The notes: generated from the sequence alone by a model not told the origin. A stretch of DNA of 64,000 bases from Ensifer sp. MPMI2T (GCF_004827385.1 NZ_SRXN01000015.1:106289-170288), one strand, 5' to 3'; numbered from the stretch's first letter, positions 8,590 to 17,328 are shown. Numbers and translations: made by a program.

Positions 8590-9360
8590 TCAGGCAGCCG
8601 CGTTCCAGGCTTCGGGGAAAATGCCGTCCCGGATGGCGCCGCGCGCATAATAGCTCCAGAGCTTGCGGATGTGATGTCCACGCCTGAAGCTGTGGGAGAA
8701 CGACTCGACTTCGCCTTCCGTCAGCGGCTTCACCTTGCCGATTGCGGCGGCGCGATAGGCAGCCTCGGCGTTCTCGACGAGATGAACCGAATCGATGAAG
8801 ACGCCGCGCACCGTTTCGGCGGTGACGATCTGCCCGTGCGCGCGGATCTGCATGGCGTGGTGCGGTCCAAGGGTCGCGACGATGCCCCGACCCCTCTCGG
8901 CGTCGTCCACGTGGGCGGGATCCGGATGGACCGGAATGCCGCTCTTCCAACGGATCGCGTGATTCTTGAAGGGCAGCAGCGGCACGTCCTCGACGAGCGT
9001 GAAGACGTTGGTGACGTCGTGGTGAAAGTGCGCGATCGAATTGACGTCCGCCCTTGCGCGATAAATCTCACAATGAAGGAATACCTCGGAAGGCGGCTTG
9101 ACGCCTGACGGGCCGGACACGACCTTGCCGTCAAGGTCGCAGACCAGGAGATCGTCGGGAGACACTTCCGCGCGGCTCTTCTCCTGCGGCTGGATAAGAA
9201 AGGTTACGCCTCCCGGAAACCGGGCGCTGACATGGCCGCTATACTCCAGTATTTTCAGGCTGTTGAGCAGTCGTGTGCTCATCGCTACATCAAGCCGCAG
9301 ATGTGCCTCGGATGGTGCGTCCGCTGCCGCCGCGCTGTCGCTTTTTTTATGAACCTGCAT
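8590..9360 (-). CDS. Class II aldolase/adducin-fold protein, second paralogue
   Basis: A 256-residue class II aldolase-fold protein. Candidate zinc ligands are His111, His113 or His114 (IAHFHHDV) and His175 (IRAHGQIV), with Glu92 in PPSEVFLH. Compared with copy 1 it carries an N-terminal extension of about 20 residues and a longer C-terminus. 3,4-dihydroxyphthalate decarboxylase belongs to this family, so a decarboxylase of a dihydroxylated ring acid made by the neighbouring Rieske oxygenase is a reasonable inference. The ATG follows ACGGAGGAACTC. It lies between the IclR gene and the Rieske ferredoxin, all on the minus strand. Confidence 0.83.
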   Translation of the reverse strand: MQVHKKSDSAAAADAPSEAHLRLDVAMSTRLLNSLKILEYSGHVSARFPGGVTFLIQPQEKSRAEVSPDDLLVCDLDGKVVSGPSGVKPPSEVFLHCEIYRARADVNSIAHFHHDVTNVFTLVEDVPLLPFKNHAIRWKSGIPVHPDPAHVDDAERGRGIVATLGPHHAMQIRAHGQIVTAETVRGVFIDSVHLVENAEAAYRAAAIGKVKPLTEGEVESFSHSFRRGHHIRKLWSYYARGAIRDGIFPEAWNAAA

Positions 9361-9452
9361 GAGTTCCTCCGTGAGATTGAATAAATCCCACAATATACGA
9401 CGTCATCGTTTCCGCAAGCGCGCCGGGACACGCCGGCCGCGCCTGAGGCGCG

Positions 9453-9770
9453 TCAAACCTCTATCGTCACGTTCTCGTCCTCGATCACCACCTTGTAGGT
9501 CTTGATCGGGATCATGCAGGGCGGCGTGACCACTTCGCCCGTGCGGATGTCGAACGCGCCGTTGTGGAAGTCGCACTCGATCGTGTGGCCGTCGAGATAG
9601 CCCTCGGAAAGCGAACCTGGGCCGTGCGTGCACAGGTCGTCGGTAACGTAGAACACGCCGTTGACGTTGAAGACGGCGAGGGTGAGGTCGCCTTCCTCAA
9701 CCCGTATGGCGCTGTCCCAATCGACGTCGCTCGTGGAACACAGCCTTACTCTGGTGCTTGCCTCGGCCAT
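9453..9770 (-). CDS. Rieske-type [2Fe-2S] ferredoxin
   Basis: A 105-residue Rieske ferredoxin of the type that carries electrons to ring-hydroxylating oxygenases. Cluster ligands are clear: Cys47 and His49 in CTHG, Cys66 and His69 in CDFHNG. The ATG follows GGAGGAGCCAGGA; the longer frame upstream runs through the divergent promoter. It is divergent from the oxygenase gene, with an IclR-type palindrome in between. It is best seen as the middle carrier between the reductase at 12793-13797 and the oxygenase at 9988-11274. Confidence 0.92.
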   Translation of the reverse strand: MAEASTRVRLCSTSDVDWDSAIRVEEGDLTLAVFNVNGVFYVTDDLCTHGPGSLSEGYLDGHTIECDFHNGAFDIRTGEVVTPPCMIPIKTYKVVIEDENVTIEV

Positions 9771-9850
9771 TCCTGGCTCCTCCTTCGTTGCGTTGCAGGC
9801 CCGCTTGACGGGATGGTCATCAGATTGTACGTTGCTTAAAAAGAAACAAC

Positions 9851-9867
9851 GTTCCGTATAAAGGAAC
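9851..9867. promoter_or_regulatory. Candidate IclR-type operator GTTCC-N7-GGAAC
   Basis: GTTCCGTATAAAGGAAC lies in the divergent space between the Rieske ferredoxin and oxygenase genes. A near twin, GTTCCGATATACGGAAC, lies upstream of the third decarboxylase-like gene at 23724-23740. IclR proteins commonly bind short AT-centred palindromes of this size. Assignment to the local IclR proteins is an inference. Confidence 0.55.
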
Positions 9868-9987
9868 GCAGAAGATACCTGATCGGCCGAGAACGTCAAC
9901 CCGGAATTCGGAAAAGCCGCGAGACGCTCGGAAAGGCGATTCAAATCCGCGCACCGCTCAAGCAGTCCGCAACATGGAGGAAGTGAA

Positions 9988-11274
9988 ATGCTCAGGAAGG
10001 AACAGAACGATCTGCTAACGCAGACAGGCCTCGGCACGCCGATGGGCGACATGTTTCGCTGTTATTGGATCCCGGCGCTGCTCGCGGAGGAGCTTCCGGA
10101 CAACGATTGCGCGCCGGTCCGTGTGAAGCTCCTGAGCGAGCGTCTGCTCGCCTTCCGTGACAGTGAAGGCCACTACGGCCTGATCGACGAATTCTGCGCC
10201 CACCGCGGCGTCTCATTGTGGTTCGGCCGCAATGAGCAGGGCGGCCTGCGCTGCCCCTACCACGGATGGAAGTACGACCACACCGGCCAGTGCACCGAGG
10301 TGCCGTCCGAGCCGAAGGAAAGCGGTTACTGCGGTAAGATCAAGCTGAAATCCTATCCGCTGATCAAGATCGGCGACATCCTCTGGACCTATATGGGACC
10401 GGCGGAAAAGCAGCCGCCGCATCCCGAATGGGAATTTGCGCTCGTTCCCTCGGAGCAGACCTTCACGTCGAAGCGCTGGCAGGAGTGCAACTGGCTGCAG
10501 GCCATGGAAGGTGGCATCGACTCCAGCCACGTGTCCTGGCTCCACAGCGGCAATCTCAACAGCGACCCGCTCTTCAAGGGGGCGCGCGGCAACAAGTACA
10601 ACATGTCCGATGCGAGACCCTTCTTCGAGGTGACCGATAGCGAAGGCGGCCTCTACATCGGCGCTCGGCGCAATGCCGAGGAAGGCCACTACTATTGGCG
10701 CGTCACGCCCTGGGTCATGCCGTCCTTCACCATGGTCCCGCCGCGCGGCGACCATCCGGTTCACGGGCACTTCTGGATCCCGATCGACGACGAGAACTGC
10801 TGGGCCTGGAGCTTCGACTATCACCCGGTACGCGCTCTGACGACGGAGGAGCGCGGGGCGATGAAGGCCGGCAAGGGCATCCATGTCGCCTATGTGCCGG
10901 GGACCTACCGGCCGCTCGCCAACAAGGACAATGACTACCTCATGGACCGCGAGGCTCAGCGCAAGGGCATCACCTATTCCGGCGTCGAAGGCATCGCCAT
11001 GCAGGACGCCTCGCTGCAGGAAAGCATGGGTCCGATCGTCGATCGCAGCAAGGAAAACCTGGTGTCGACAGATAACGGCATCATAATGGCGCGCCATCGC
11101 CTGATGAAGGCTGCCCGCGCTCTGCGCGACAAGGGCGTGGTTCCTCCTGGTGTCGATCCGGCGCACCAACGCGTTCGCTCGGCTGCGATCGTGCTGCCCG
11201 TCGACAAGTCCTATGTCGATGTCGCCGAAGAGGCATTGACTGTGATCGAGGGCAAGGCGCCGACCAGCGTCTGA
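9988..11274 (+). CDS. Rieske non-haem iron ring-hydroxylating oxygenase, alpha subunit
   Basis: A 428-residue oxygenase of the phthalate 4,5-dioxygenase/vanillate demethylase-like group, which is alpha-only. The Rieske cluster is held by Cys70 and His72 (CAHRG) and Cys89 and His92 (CPYHGW). The catalytic domain shows the bridging Asp178 and iron ligands His181 and His186 in GGIDSSHVSWLHS. It would add oxygen to an aromatic ring or remove a ring substituent using electrons from the ferredoxin and reductase genes nearby. GGAGGAAGTGAA precedes the ATG. No beta subunit gene is present, as is usual for this group. Substrate specificity (phthalate isomer, methoxybenzoate or other) cannot be fixed from sequence. 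Confidence 0.92.
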   Translation: MLRKEQNDLLTQTGLGTPMGDMFRCYWIPALLAEELPDNDCAPVRVKLLSERLLAFRDSEGHYGLIDEFCAHRGVSLWFGRNEQGGLRCPYHGWKYDHTGQCTEVPSEPKESGYCGKIKLKSYPLIKIGDILWTYMGPAEKQPPHPEWEFALVPSEQTFTSKRWQECNWLQAMEGGIDSSHVSWLHSGNLNSDPLFKGARGNKYNMSDARPFFEVTDSEGGLYIGARRNAEEGHYYWRVTPWVMPSFTMVPPRGDHPVHGHFWIPIDDENCWAWSFDYHPVRALTTEERGAMKAGKGIHVAYVPGTYRPLANKDNDYLMDREAQRKGITYSGVEGIAMQDASLQESMGPIVDRSKENLVSTDNGIIMARHRLMKAARALRDKGVVPPGVDPAHQRVRSAAIVLPVDKSYVDVAEEALTVIEGKAPTSV

Positions 11275-11293
11275 GGCTGCGGCCATCTGGGTT

Positions 11294-11318
11294 GTCCCCG
11301 GGGCCATGTGCCGGGGAC
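11294..11318 (+). other. Intercistronic hairpin
   Basis: GTCCCCGG pairs perfectly with CCGGGGAC around a 9-nt loop just after the oxygenase stop. There is no T-run. It probably protects the upstream message or lowers expression of the next gene in the operon. Confidence 0.5.
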
Positions 11319-11345
11319 GCCTCCGCATCAATGAGGAGAAATGTC

Positions 11346-11867
11346 ATGCAACTCGGACTGAGCGAAAGTGCGCGCTTCGCCACTGCGGAGGAATCCCGGT
11401 TCCGTATCGAATACCCGAATTCCCGCCCACGCAAATCGCGTGTCATCGCTTTGGATGAACCGAGCCTGGGGCTGCTGCGCACCCTTGCAGGCATGTCCTG
11501 GAGCGGCGCCCGTTTTCTGCGCTATGTGAGCGCAAAGGGCGCAACAGATACGCTGCACATGCTGCCGGTTGACGCGGTTCTGGAGGACCTTGAAGGCAAG
11601 ACGCTCAGCCTCGCCGATGAGGTCGCCGATGCCGACATCATCATCATGATAACGACAGCCGGCACTGCGGCGGACGCCGCGCAAGTGATCGGCAATGCTT
11701 GCTTCGTCCGCAACAAGCTGACGACTGGCCTGGTGCGCAATGCCGACGGTGTCTCCGCGGAGGATCTGGCGCGCACGCTGACAACCATGCGTCCTTTCGC
11801 GGCAATGCTCGTGATCTCCAACGGAGACGAATATGTCGGCGAAATGCTGAGCGCGCTCAGGGTTTAA
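11346..11867 (+). CDS. Uncharacterised protein of the Rieske operon
   Basis: A 173-residue soluble protein that I do not recognise. Visible features are a conserved-looking LDEPSLGLLRTLAGMSWSG and a hydrophobic strand followed by a glycine turn, DADIIIMITTAGTAADAAQV, which resembles a nucleotide- or cofactor-binding beta-turn-alpha unit. ASN-type or cysteine metal motifs are absent. The ATG follows GAGGAGAAATGTC. It lies between the oxygenase and the IclR gene on the same strand, so its job is probably tied to the oxygenase, for example regulation, maturation or substrate handling. The function is unknown. Confidence 0.7.
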   Translation: MQLGLSESARFATAEESRFRIEYPNSRPRKSRVIALDEPSLGLLRTLAGMSWSGARFLRYVSAKGATDTLHMLPVDAVLEDLEGKTLSLADEVADADIIIMITTAGTAADAAQVIGNACFVRNKLTTGLVRNADGVSAEDLARTLTTMRPFAAMLVISNGDEYVGEMLSALRV

Positions 11868-11950
11868 GGTTGGCAGGGTGGTGATGTGAGACCATGACAA
11901 CTGTGTTATGGACGAGCCGTAACTCTCGCGATGAAACGGACAATCACGCC

Positions 11951-12790
11951 ATGAACGCACCCACCAAACCACCCGCGCGCGGAGGAAAAGGCCCCGCAGG
12001 CAAGCGCAACCGCCTCTCGTCGGTCACGACGGCGATCCGCCTCCTGAAGGCTTTCTCCGAGGATGAGGCCGAGATCGGCGTCAGTGCGCTGGCGCAAAGG
12101 CTGAAGGTCGCAAAGAGCACGGTTCATCGTCTGGCGGTGACGCTCGTTACCGAGGGTTTGCTCGAGCAGAACCCGCAAACAGAACGCTATCGCCTCGGGG
12201 TCGGCCTCTTCGCCCTCGGTACGCTTGTGCGCAGGCGCATGGATCTCTCGAACGAGGCGCGCCCCTATCTGTTCGACCTGCGCAAGCTGACGGGCGAGAC
12301 AATCATTCTGGGCATCCCTTCCGATGGCGAGGTGATGCACGTCTACGATCTGGAAAGTCCGCAGGCTCTGGCGATGAAATCAGACCTCGGCGCGCGCAAG
12401 CCCGCCCATTGCAGTGCCGTCGGGCGCGCGATCTTCGCCTTTGCCCCGGAGCAGACGGTCGAGCGCATGCTGGCTGGGCCGCTGCAGCGGCGAACGGCGA
12501 AGACCGTTACCGATCCGGTGCGCCTCAGGGAGATTCTGGCCGAGGTCCGGCAGCGGGGCTTTGCCATCGAAGACGAGGAAAGCGAACCCGGAATCCGGGG
12601 CATTGCTGCCCCAGTGCGCGATTCGACCGGCGCCGTCGTTGGCGCCGTTGGCATCGCAGGTCCATTGCAGCGGCTGTCGCTCGAAGTGCTTGAAGGCTTT
12701 TCGCCTGCGCTTCTCGAAGCGGTCGCGGCCATTTCATCCCGCCTCGGTTACACGGCGGCCTTTCGAGAGAGATACGACTTAGGGAGTTGA
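11951..12790 (+). CDS. IclR-family transcriptional regulator of the Rieske operon
   Basis: A 279-residue IclR protein with a basic N-terminal tail, a winged helix at about residues 20-85 (VSALAQRLKVAKSTVHRLA) and an effector domain ending with GIRGIAAPVRDSTGAVVGAV. The stop codon overlaps the ribosome-binding site of the reductase gene, so the two are translationally close. It is the nearest candidate to bind the GTTCC-N7-GGAAC site upstream of the oxygenase. The start is uncertain: an ATG at 11894 is in frame, but the family-like sequence begins at the later ATG. Confidence 0.87.
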   Translation: MNAPTKPPARGGKGPAGKRNRLSSVTTAIRLLKAFSEDEAEIGVSALAQRLKVAKSTVHRLAVTLVTEGLLEQNPQTERYRLGVGLFALGTLVRRRMDLSNEARPYLFDLRKLTGETIILGIPSDGEVMHVYDLESPQALAMKSDLGARKPAHCSAVGRAIFAFAPEQTVERMLAGPLQRRTAKTVTDPVRLREILAEVRQRGFAIEDEESEPGIRGIAAPVRDSTGAVVGAVGIAGPLQRLSLEVLEGFSPALLEAVAAISSRLGYTAAFRERYDLGS

Positions 12791-12792
12791 AC

Positions 12793-13797
12793 ATGCCGGC
12801 AATTGCACTCAAGGGAAGCGATGTCCAATGGACTTGCGGAGATGACGACACGATCATGCGCTCGGCGTTGCGCGCGGGTCTCGGCTTTCCCTATGAATGC
12901 AATGTCGGCTCCTGTGGCAACTGCCGTTTCGATCTTCTCGAAGGTGAGATCGAGGATCTGCGTCACGATGCGCCCGGTCTCAGCGATCGCGATCGGGAGC
13001 GCGGCCGGCGGCTCGGCTGCCAGACTCGCCCGCTGACGGATTGTGTCGTAAAGCTCAGGCTGATGCCGCAATATGAAAGCCGCTTCCCGCCGGTGCGGCA
13101 GCAGGCGGAACTGATCGAAGTGCGCGACATCACGCATGACATCCGCGAGTTTCGTTTCCGGCTGGACAAGCCCGTCCGATTTCTCGCCGGTCAATACGCC
13201 TTGCTCGAACTGCCCGGAGTCACGGGTAACCGCGCCTATTCCATGGCCAATACGGAGAACGACGCGGGCGAATGGCATTTCCAGATCCGCCGGGTGCCGG
13301 ACGGGGCGGCGACGGGCAAGCTGTTCGACGGACTCGTGGTCGGCGATCGCATCGGCGTCGACGGCCCCTACGGCATGGCTTATCTTCGGGCCGAGTCGGA
13401 TCGTGACATCATCTGTCTTGCCGGCGGTTCCGGCCTTTCGCCGATGATATCGGTCACCCGCGCGGCCGCGGCGACGCCGCTTTTGGCCGGCCGCCGGATC
13501 GACTTCGTCTACGGCGGACGGACGGCACGCGATATCTGCGGAAAAGACATGCTGGCGGAACTTCCGGGCTTCGGCTCCAATGTCCACTACCATCCCATTG
13601 TTTCGAGCGAGGACGACGAGGCCTGGGATGGTCATCGCGGCTTCGTGCACGAGCTGGCGGGAAAGCTCTTCTCCGATCGCCTTCCCGAATGCGAGGTCTA
13701 TTTTGCCGGTCCTCCGCTGATGGGGCAGGCGATCCAGAAGATGCTGATTGACCTCGGCGTTCCCCCGGCCCAGGTTCATTTCGACCAATTCTACTGA
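12793..13797 (+). CDS. Ferredoxin/flavin reductase of the Rieske oxygenase system
   Basis: A 334-residue reductase with an N-terminal plant-type [2Fe-2S] domain, an FAD domain and an NAD domain. Iron ligands are Cys36, Cys41, Cys44 and Cys76 (CNVGSCGNC and RLGCQTRP). The flavin motif is RAYSMAN and the nucleotide motif is LAGGSGLSPM. It passes electrons from NAD(P)H to the Rieske ferredoxin or directly to the oxygenase. Phthalate dioxygenase reductases have the iron-sulfur domain at the C-terminus, so this order is instead like naphthalene- and benzoate-type reductases. AGGGAG lies 6 nt before the ATG, and an in-frame TTG two codons earlier is less likely. Confidence 0.93.
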   Translation: MPAIALKGSDVQWTCGDDDTIMRSALRAGLGFPYECNVGSCGNCRFDLLEGEIEDLRHDAPGLSDRDRERGRRLGCQTRPLTDCVVKLRLMPQYESRFPPVRQQAELIEVRDITHDIREFRFRLDKPVRFLAGQYALLELPGVTGNRAYSMANTENDAGEWHFQIRRVPDGAATGKLFDGLVVGDRIGVDGPYGMAYLRAESDRDIICLAGGSGLSPMISVTRAAAATPLLAGRRIDFVYGGRTARDICGKDMLAELPGFGSNVHYHPIVSSEDDEAWDGHRGFVHELAGKLFSDRLPECEVYFAGPPLMGQAIQKMLIDLGVPPAQVHFDQFY

Positions 13798-13835
13798 CCG
13801 GTGAAAGGCGCGCATCACATATGCTTGGACATGCA

Positions 13836-14786
13836 ATGAAGCTCCGCCAGCTTGCCTACTTCGTCAAAGTCGTCGAAGTGGGCAACATTACGCGGGCGGC
13901 AGAGCAGCTCAATCTCGCCCAGACCGCGCTAGGCATCCAGATCCGCAATCTTGAGGACGCCCTGCAGATCCAGTTGCTCGATCGCCATTCGCGCGGCGTG
14001 AGCGCGACGCCCGCAGGCATGCTGCTTTACGAGCGCTCCATTGAAATTCTGCAACGGCTCGAGGAGACGCGCCGGGATCTGATTGCGCTAGGCGGCGAGC
14101 GGGTGCGCATCCGGTTTGGCGCAACGCCGAGCATTCTCAAGCTGATCGGGACGGAACTGCTCGTTGCCGCCAACGCGCAGTTACCGGGAATCGCGCTTCA
14201 TGTCGTGGAGGAATTGAGCTTCGTGCTGGCCGATGCACTTGAGCGCGGCGAACTCGACTACGTGCTTGCTTACGACATAGAGGAGAACCCGGGTATCAGG
14301 CGCGTCGCGCTGATGGAGGAGGACCTTCTTCATGTCTCGGCGGCAAACGGCAGGGAGCAGGGCGGTGATATTTCCTTCCGCCAAGCGGTCGCCGGCGATC
14401 TTGCCCTGGTTTCGAACCGCGACATCATCTGGCGGCGGGTGCACGAGACGGCGTCGCGCCTCTCCGTCGACGTCAAGATCACCTACCAGGTTCAATCGAA
14501 CGAAGCGATCAAGGCGTTGGTGCTCCACGGCGTTGCGCAAAGCATCATGCCTTACGGGATCGTTGCGGAGGAGATCAGGACGGGCCAGATCATCGGGCGG
14601 CGCGTGGACCGGCCCGGCGTCAAGCGGACGCTGTTCCTTGCTCATCCGTCCCATCGAGGGGTCGCGGACGAAAAGCCCTTCCTTGCGTTCATCGACAAGA
14701 TGGTCGACCGCCTGGTGGCCGAGGTTGGGCCTTACGCGCACCCGATTGATCGCCTGGTTCCCATGGAGCAAGCGGATTCTCTTTGA
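13836..14786 (+). CDS. LysR-family transcriptional regulator
   Basis: A 316-residue LysR protein. The helix-turn-helix lies at about residues 15-45 (GNITRAAEQLNLAQTALGIQIRNLE), followed by a linker and a two-lobe effector domain. It is the last gene of the plus-strand Rieske operon and is followed 107 bp later by a decarboxylase-like gene. The NAC/CysB-like spacing suggests an activator that senses a pathway compound. An in-frame ATG five codons upstream exists; neither start has a strong Shine-Dalgarno. Confidence 0.87.
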   Translation: MKLRQLAYFVKVVEVGNITRAAEQLNLAQTALGIQIRNLEDALQIQLLDRHSRGVSATPAGMLLYERSIEILQRLEETRRDLIALGGERVRIRFGATPSILKLIGTELLVAANAQLPGIALHVVEELSFVLADALERGELDYVLAYDIEENPGIRRVALMEEDLLHVSAANGREQGGDISFRQAVAGDLALVSNRDIIWRRVHETASRLSVDVKITYQVQSNEAIKALVLHGVAQSIMPYGIVAEEIRTGQIIGRRVDRPGVKRTLFLAHPSHRGVADEKPFLAFIDKMVDRLVAEVGPYAHPIDRLVPMEQADSL

Positions 14787-14827
14787 GCAAGCCAATAGGT
14801 TTTATCTTGGACATTTGGGGTCCCGCA

Positions 14828-14840
14828 TTCGATGATCGAA
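14828..14840. promoter_or_regulatory. Perfect palindrome ahead of decarboxylase-like gene
   Basis: TTCGATGATCGAA is a perfect 6-1-6 inverted repeat between the LysR gene and the second decarboxylase-like gene. It is a candidate operator, but nothing in the sequence shows which regulator would use it. Confidence 0.35.
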
Positions 14841-14893
14841 GCAGATTGGAGATGTAAAAAGGCGGGAAGCGGCGGAGGAGCCGTCCAGGATTT

Positions 14894-15964
14894 TTGCTTG
14901 TAAGTCGCGGACTTGCGCTCGACCAACCCCAAGCTTTCCTGATCCCCGGTAGTGCTAGGGAGACTATTCTGAGTTCGTCGCTTCGTTTATCGTTCGGTTG
15001 TTGGAACTACGACCGGACACGCCCCCTTATGGACAGAACGGTCGCACCTGACGGGATCGATCTCGTCTATCTCAACATGCCCGTTGAAGAGACGTTCTTT
15101 CGCATGCTGAGGCATCGGGAATTCGACATCGCCGAGATGTCGCTTTCGTCATACGTCATGTCCTGCTTCGTGGAAACGCGTCCGTTCGTGGCGATTCCCG
15201 TCTTCCCGTCCCGCTATTTCAGGCATTCGTCGATCTATGTGAACGCCGCGTCGGGCATTCGCGAGCCGAAGGATCTGATCGGCAAACGTGTGGGGACACC
15301 CGAGTACCAGATGACCGCGCCGGTCTGGATACGCGGTATCCTTTCCGACGAGTATGGCGTGAAGGTCGACGACGTAACCTATTACGCCGGCGGGGAGGAG
15401 CAGCCGAACCGGCCGGAAAAGCTGCCGCTCGATCTGCCGGAGCACATCCGCGTCAACCGCATTGGTCCGACGCAGACGCTCTCGGCCATGTTGCGCGATG
15501 GCGAGATCGATGCGCTCTACACAGCCAGAAAACCTTCTTCCTATGAGGGGCCGACCGGCCGCGTCCGGCGCCTCTTCGAGAACTTCGTCGAGATCGAGCG
15601 GAGCTATTTCAAGCGGACCGGCATCTTTCCGATCATGCACACGATCGTCATCCGGCGCGACGTCTACGAGGCGCACCGCTGGATCGCGCAATCGCTCTAC
15701 AAGGCCTTTGCCGAGGCGCAGTCGCGCGTCTATCGCGAGCTCGAAGAGACGGCGGCGCTGAAGGTCATGTTGCCCTGGCTGAACGCACATGTCGAGGACG
15801 CACGTCGGCTTATGGGTGACGATTACTGGAGCTACGGCTTCAAAGAAAACCGCGAGACGCTGGAGACGTTCCTCCGCTACTCCTACGAGCAGGGGTTGTC
15901 GAAGCGGAAGCTTTCCGCGGAGGATATTTTCGCACCGGAGACGATGGAGAGCTTCGTCATCTAG
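14894..15964 (+). CDS. 4,5-dihydroxyphthalate decarboxylase-like protein, copy 2
   Basis: Up to 356 residues, second member of the PBP2-fold decarboxylase-like family in the window. It shares blocks with copy 1: REFDIAEMSLSSYVMS, GIREPKDLIGKRVG, FKRTGIFPIMHTIVIRR and DDYWSYGFKENRETLE. The homologous part starts near residue 31 (LRLSFGCWNYDRT). The only conventional start ahead of it is TTG at 14894, weakly preceded by AGGA. AGGGAGACT lies just before an in-frame ATT at 14966, so a non-standard start is possible. There is no signal peptide. It probably acts in the same pathway as the Rieske oxygenase, on a related substrate. Confidence 0.78.
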   Translation: MLVSRGLALDQPQAFLIPGSARETILSSSLRLSFGCWNYDRTRPLMDRTVAPDGIDLVYLNMPVEETFFRMLRHREFDIAEMSLSSYVMSCFVETRPFVAIPVFPSRYFRHSSIYVNAASGIREPKDLIGKRVGTPEYQMTAPVWIRGILSDEYGVKVDDVTYYAGGEEQPNRPEKLPLDLPEHIRVNRIGPTQTLSAMLRDGEIDALYTARKPSSYEGPTGRVRRLFENFVEIERSYFKRTGIFPIMHTIVIRRDVYEAHRWIAQSLYKAFAEAQSRVYRELEETAALKVMLPWLNAHVEDARRLMGDDYWSYGFKENRETLETFLRYSYEQGLSKRKLSAEDIFAPETMESFVI

Positions 15965-16135
15965 GGCCAAGAGAACACCTCTTTGGCGAAGCAGATTTGA
16001 TGAACCCGCGTAAGGCTTTAGCGGGAACTCGAGAACGCTCGCCCCGCCATGCAGTTGTTGCATGGCAGGGCTGTCTGCGTTGGTCTTCTTATAGTTGCAT
16101 GGCAGGATTATATCTTATCCGTATGCAACGGAGAG

Positions 16136-16348
16136 ATGATCGAAAGGGTAACGCTCGCAGCACGTCGTCCCGCTAATACAGAATGGGTTCGCAGCATGTT
16201 CGGCGCGTTTATGGAGGGCATGAGCCTGTTCAACGCCGCGCATGAGTGCGCGATGGCGACGAGAGAGCGCCGCCATCCGTCCGCAGCAGCGCTCAACACG
16301 CTCGGTATCGATGAGGCCGCCTTCGGCCGCACCCTCAAGCGTCGCTGA
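16136..16348 (+). CDS. Small hypothetical protein
   Basis: A 70-residue soluble protein, moderately basic with a central helix (MFGAFMEGMSLFNAAHECAMATRERRHP). It ends in a short conserved-looking tail that includes TLGIDEAAFGRTLKRR. Coding bias looks rhizobial and the frame stays open to 16049, but the ribosome-binding site (GGAGAG) is very close to the ATG, so the start is uncertain. There is no recognised function and no clear operon partner. Confidence 0.5.
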   Translation: MIERVTLAARRPANTEWVRSMFGAFMEGMSLFNAAHECAMATRERRHPSAAALNTLGIDEAAFGRTLKRR

Positions 16349-16493
16349 CGCGATTAGAGGGCGAGCTATGCTACCGCTGGCGCTTGCGTCCTAAAACCGT
16401 CTTACGAACCAGCGCATTTCCTGCAATGAACGACTGTAGCGGGGAGTGATCCGGCGACTAGATTATGTCGCGTCGCATATTACCGAAGACGTG

Positions 16494-16528
16494 AAAAAAC
16501 GGGCCGCTTCTCAAGCAGCCCGTTTGTT
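16494..16528 (-). terminator. Intrinsic terminator downstream of hupE-like gene
   Basis: Read on the minus strand, AACGGGCTGCTT pairs with AAGCGGCCCGTT (one mismatch) around a short GAG loop and is followed by TTTTTTC. It lies about 45 bp after the stop of the HupE-like gene. A weaker T-run on the other strand could make it bidirectional. Confidence 0.75.
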
Positions 16529-16570
16529 GTTTGTAGCCTCAATAACGACCTGCCTTTGCAGAAACCGTTC

Positions 16571-17167
16571 TTAGAGGACGCCGGTCATGATGCCGAGGCC
16601 CGCAAGCGCCATCGCACTGCCGCCGAGCTGCGTTGCGATGTAGGACTTGGCGCCGACGCGTCCAAGGGCGAAGCCCAATCCGATGCCGGCGACATGCAGC
16701 AATGCGGTCGCAGCCATGAAACCGAGTGCGTATTGGACGCCAGATGTATCCATCGGCATTTCCGCACCGTGGGCATGGCCGTGGAAGATCGCGAAGAGGC
16801 TGGCGACGCCCATTGCAACAGCGGTCGGCGGGTTCCAACGAAGCGCGACCGCGAGGCCAAGCACGATCACAGACGCCGCGATGCCGATCTCGACAAAAGG
16901 CACGCCGATCCCTTCGATCCCCAGGGCGCCGCCGGCGGCCATCATCAACACGAAGCTTGCCGGCACGAGCCAGAGGGCGCGTCCGCCGATAATGGAGGCA
17001 AATGTGCCGACGGCGACCATGGCGAGGATATGGTCCACGCCGCCGACCGGGTGCATGAAGCCGTGAGCCAGGCCGCCTGCCGCGCCGACGCCGGTGTGCG
17101 CATGGGCCACGGCCGGGAGGGCTGCGGCGACCAATGCCAGCAGACCGCTTTTGATTGCTGCTTTCAT
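16571..17167 (-). CDS. HupE/UreJ-family metal permease
   Basis: A 198-residue inner-membrane protein of the HupE/UreJ family, which imports nickel or cobalt for hydrogenase, urease or cobalamin synthesis. It has an N-terminal signal-like segment ending AVAHAHTG. The family histidine motif is GFMHPVGGVDHILAM, a second His-rich motif FHGHAHGAE follows, and there are about six membrane spans. No hydrogenase, urease or cobalamin genes are next to it. It is divergent from a LysR gene, which may control it. Nickel versus cobalt specificity cannot be decided. If the EutA-like proteins serve a B12 enzyme, cobalt supply would be a link, but this is speculation. Confidence 0.88.
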   Translation of the reverse strand: MKAAIKSGLLALVAAALPAVAHAHTGVGAAGGLAHGFMHPVGGVDHILAMVAVGTFASIIGGRALWLVPASFVLMMAAGGALGIEGIGVPFVEIGIAASVIVLGLAVALRWNPPTAVAMGVASLFAIFHGHAHGAEMPMDTSGVQYALGFMAATALLHVAGIGLGFALGRVGAKSYIATQLGGSAMALAGLGIMTGVL

Positions 17168-17328
17168 CTTTCAGTTCCCTTGATGTTGCGAACGATTTTG
17201 CAGATGCCGCTCGGTACCTGTGCGGATCTCATTGGGGGCGAACCTGCTACGTTGAAAATCAACCATCTACGCACGAAAGTAAATTTTAATCTCTTTACGT
17301 GTGCGTTAAGTTTTTTTATGCTCCACGC

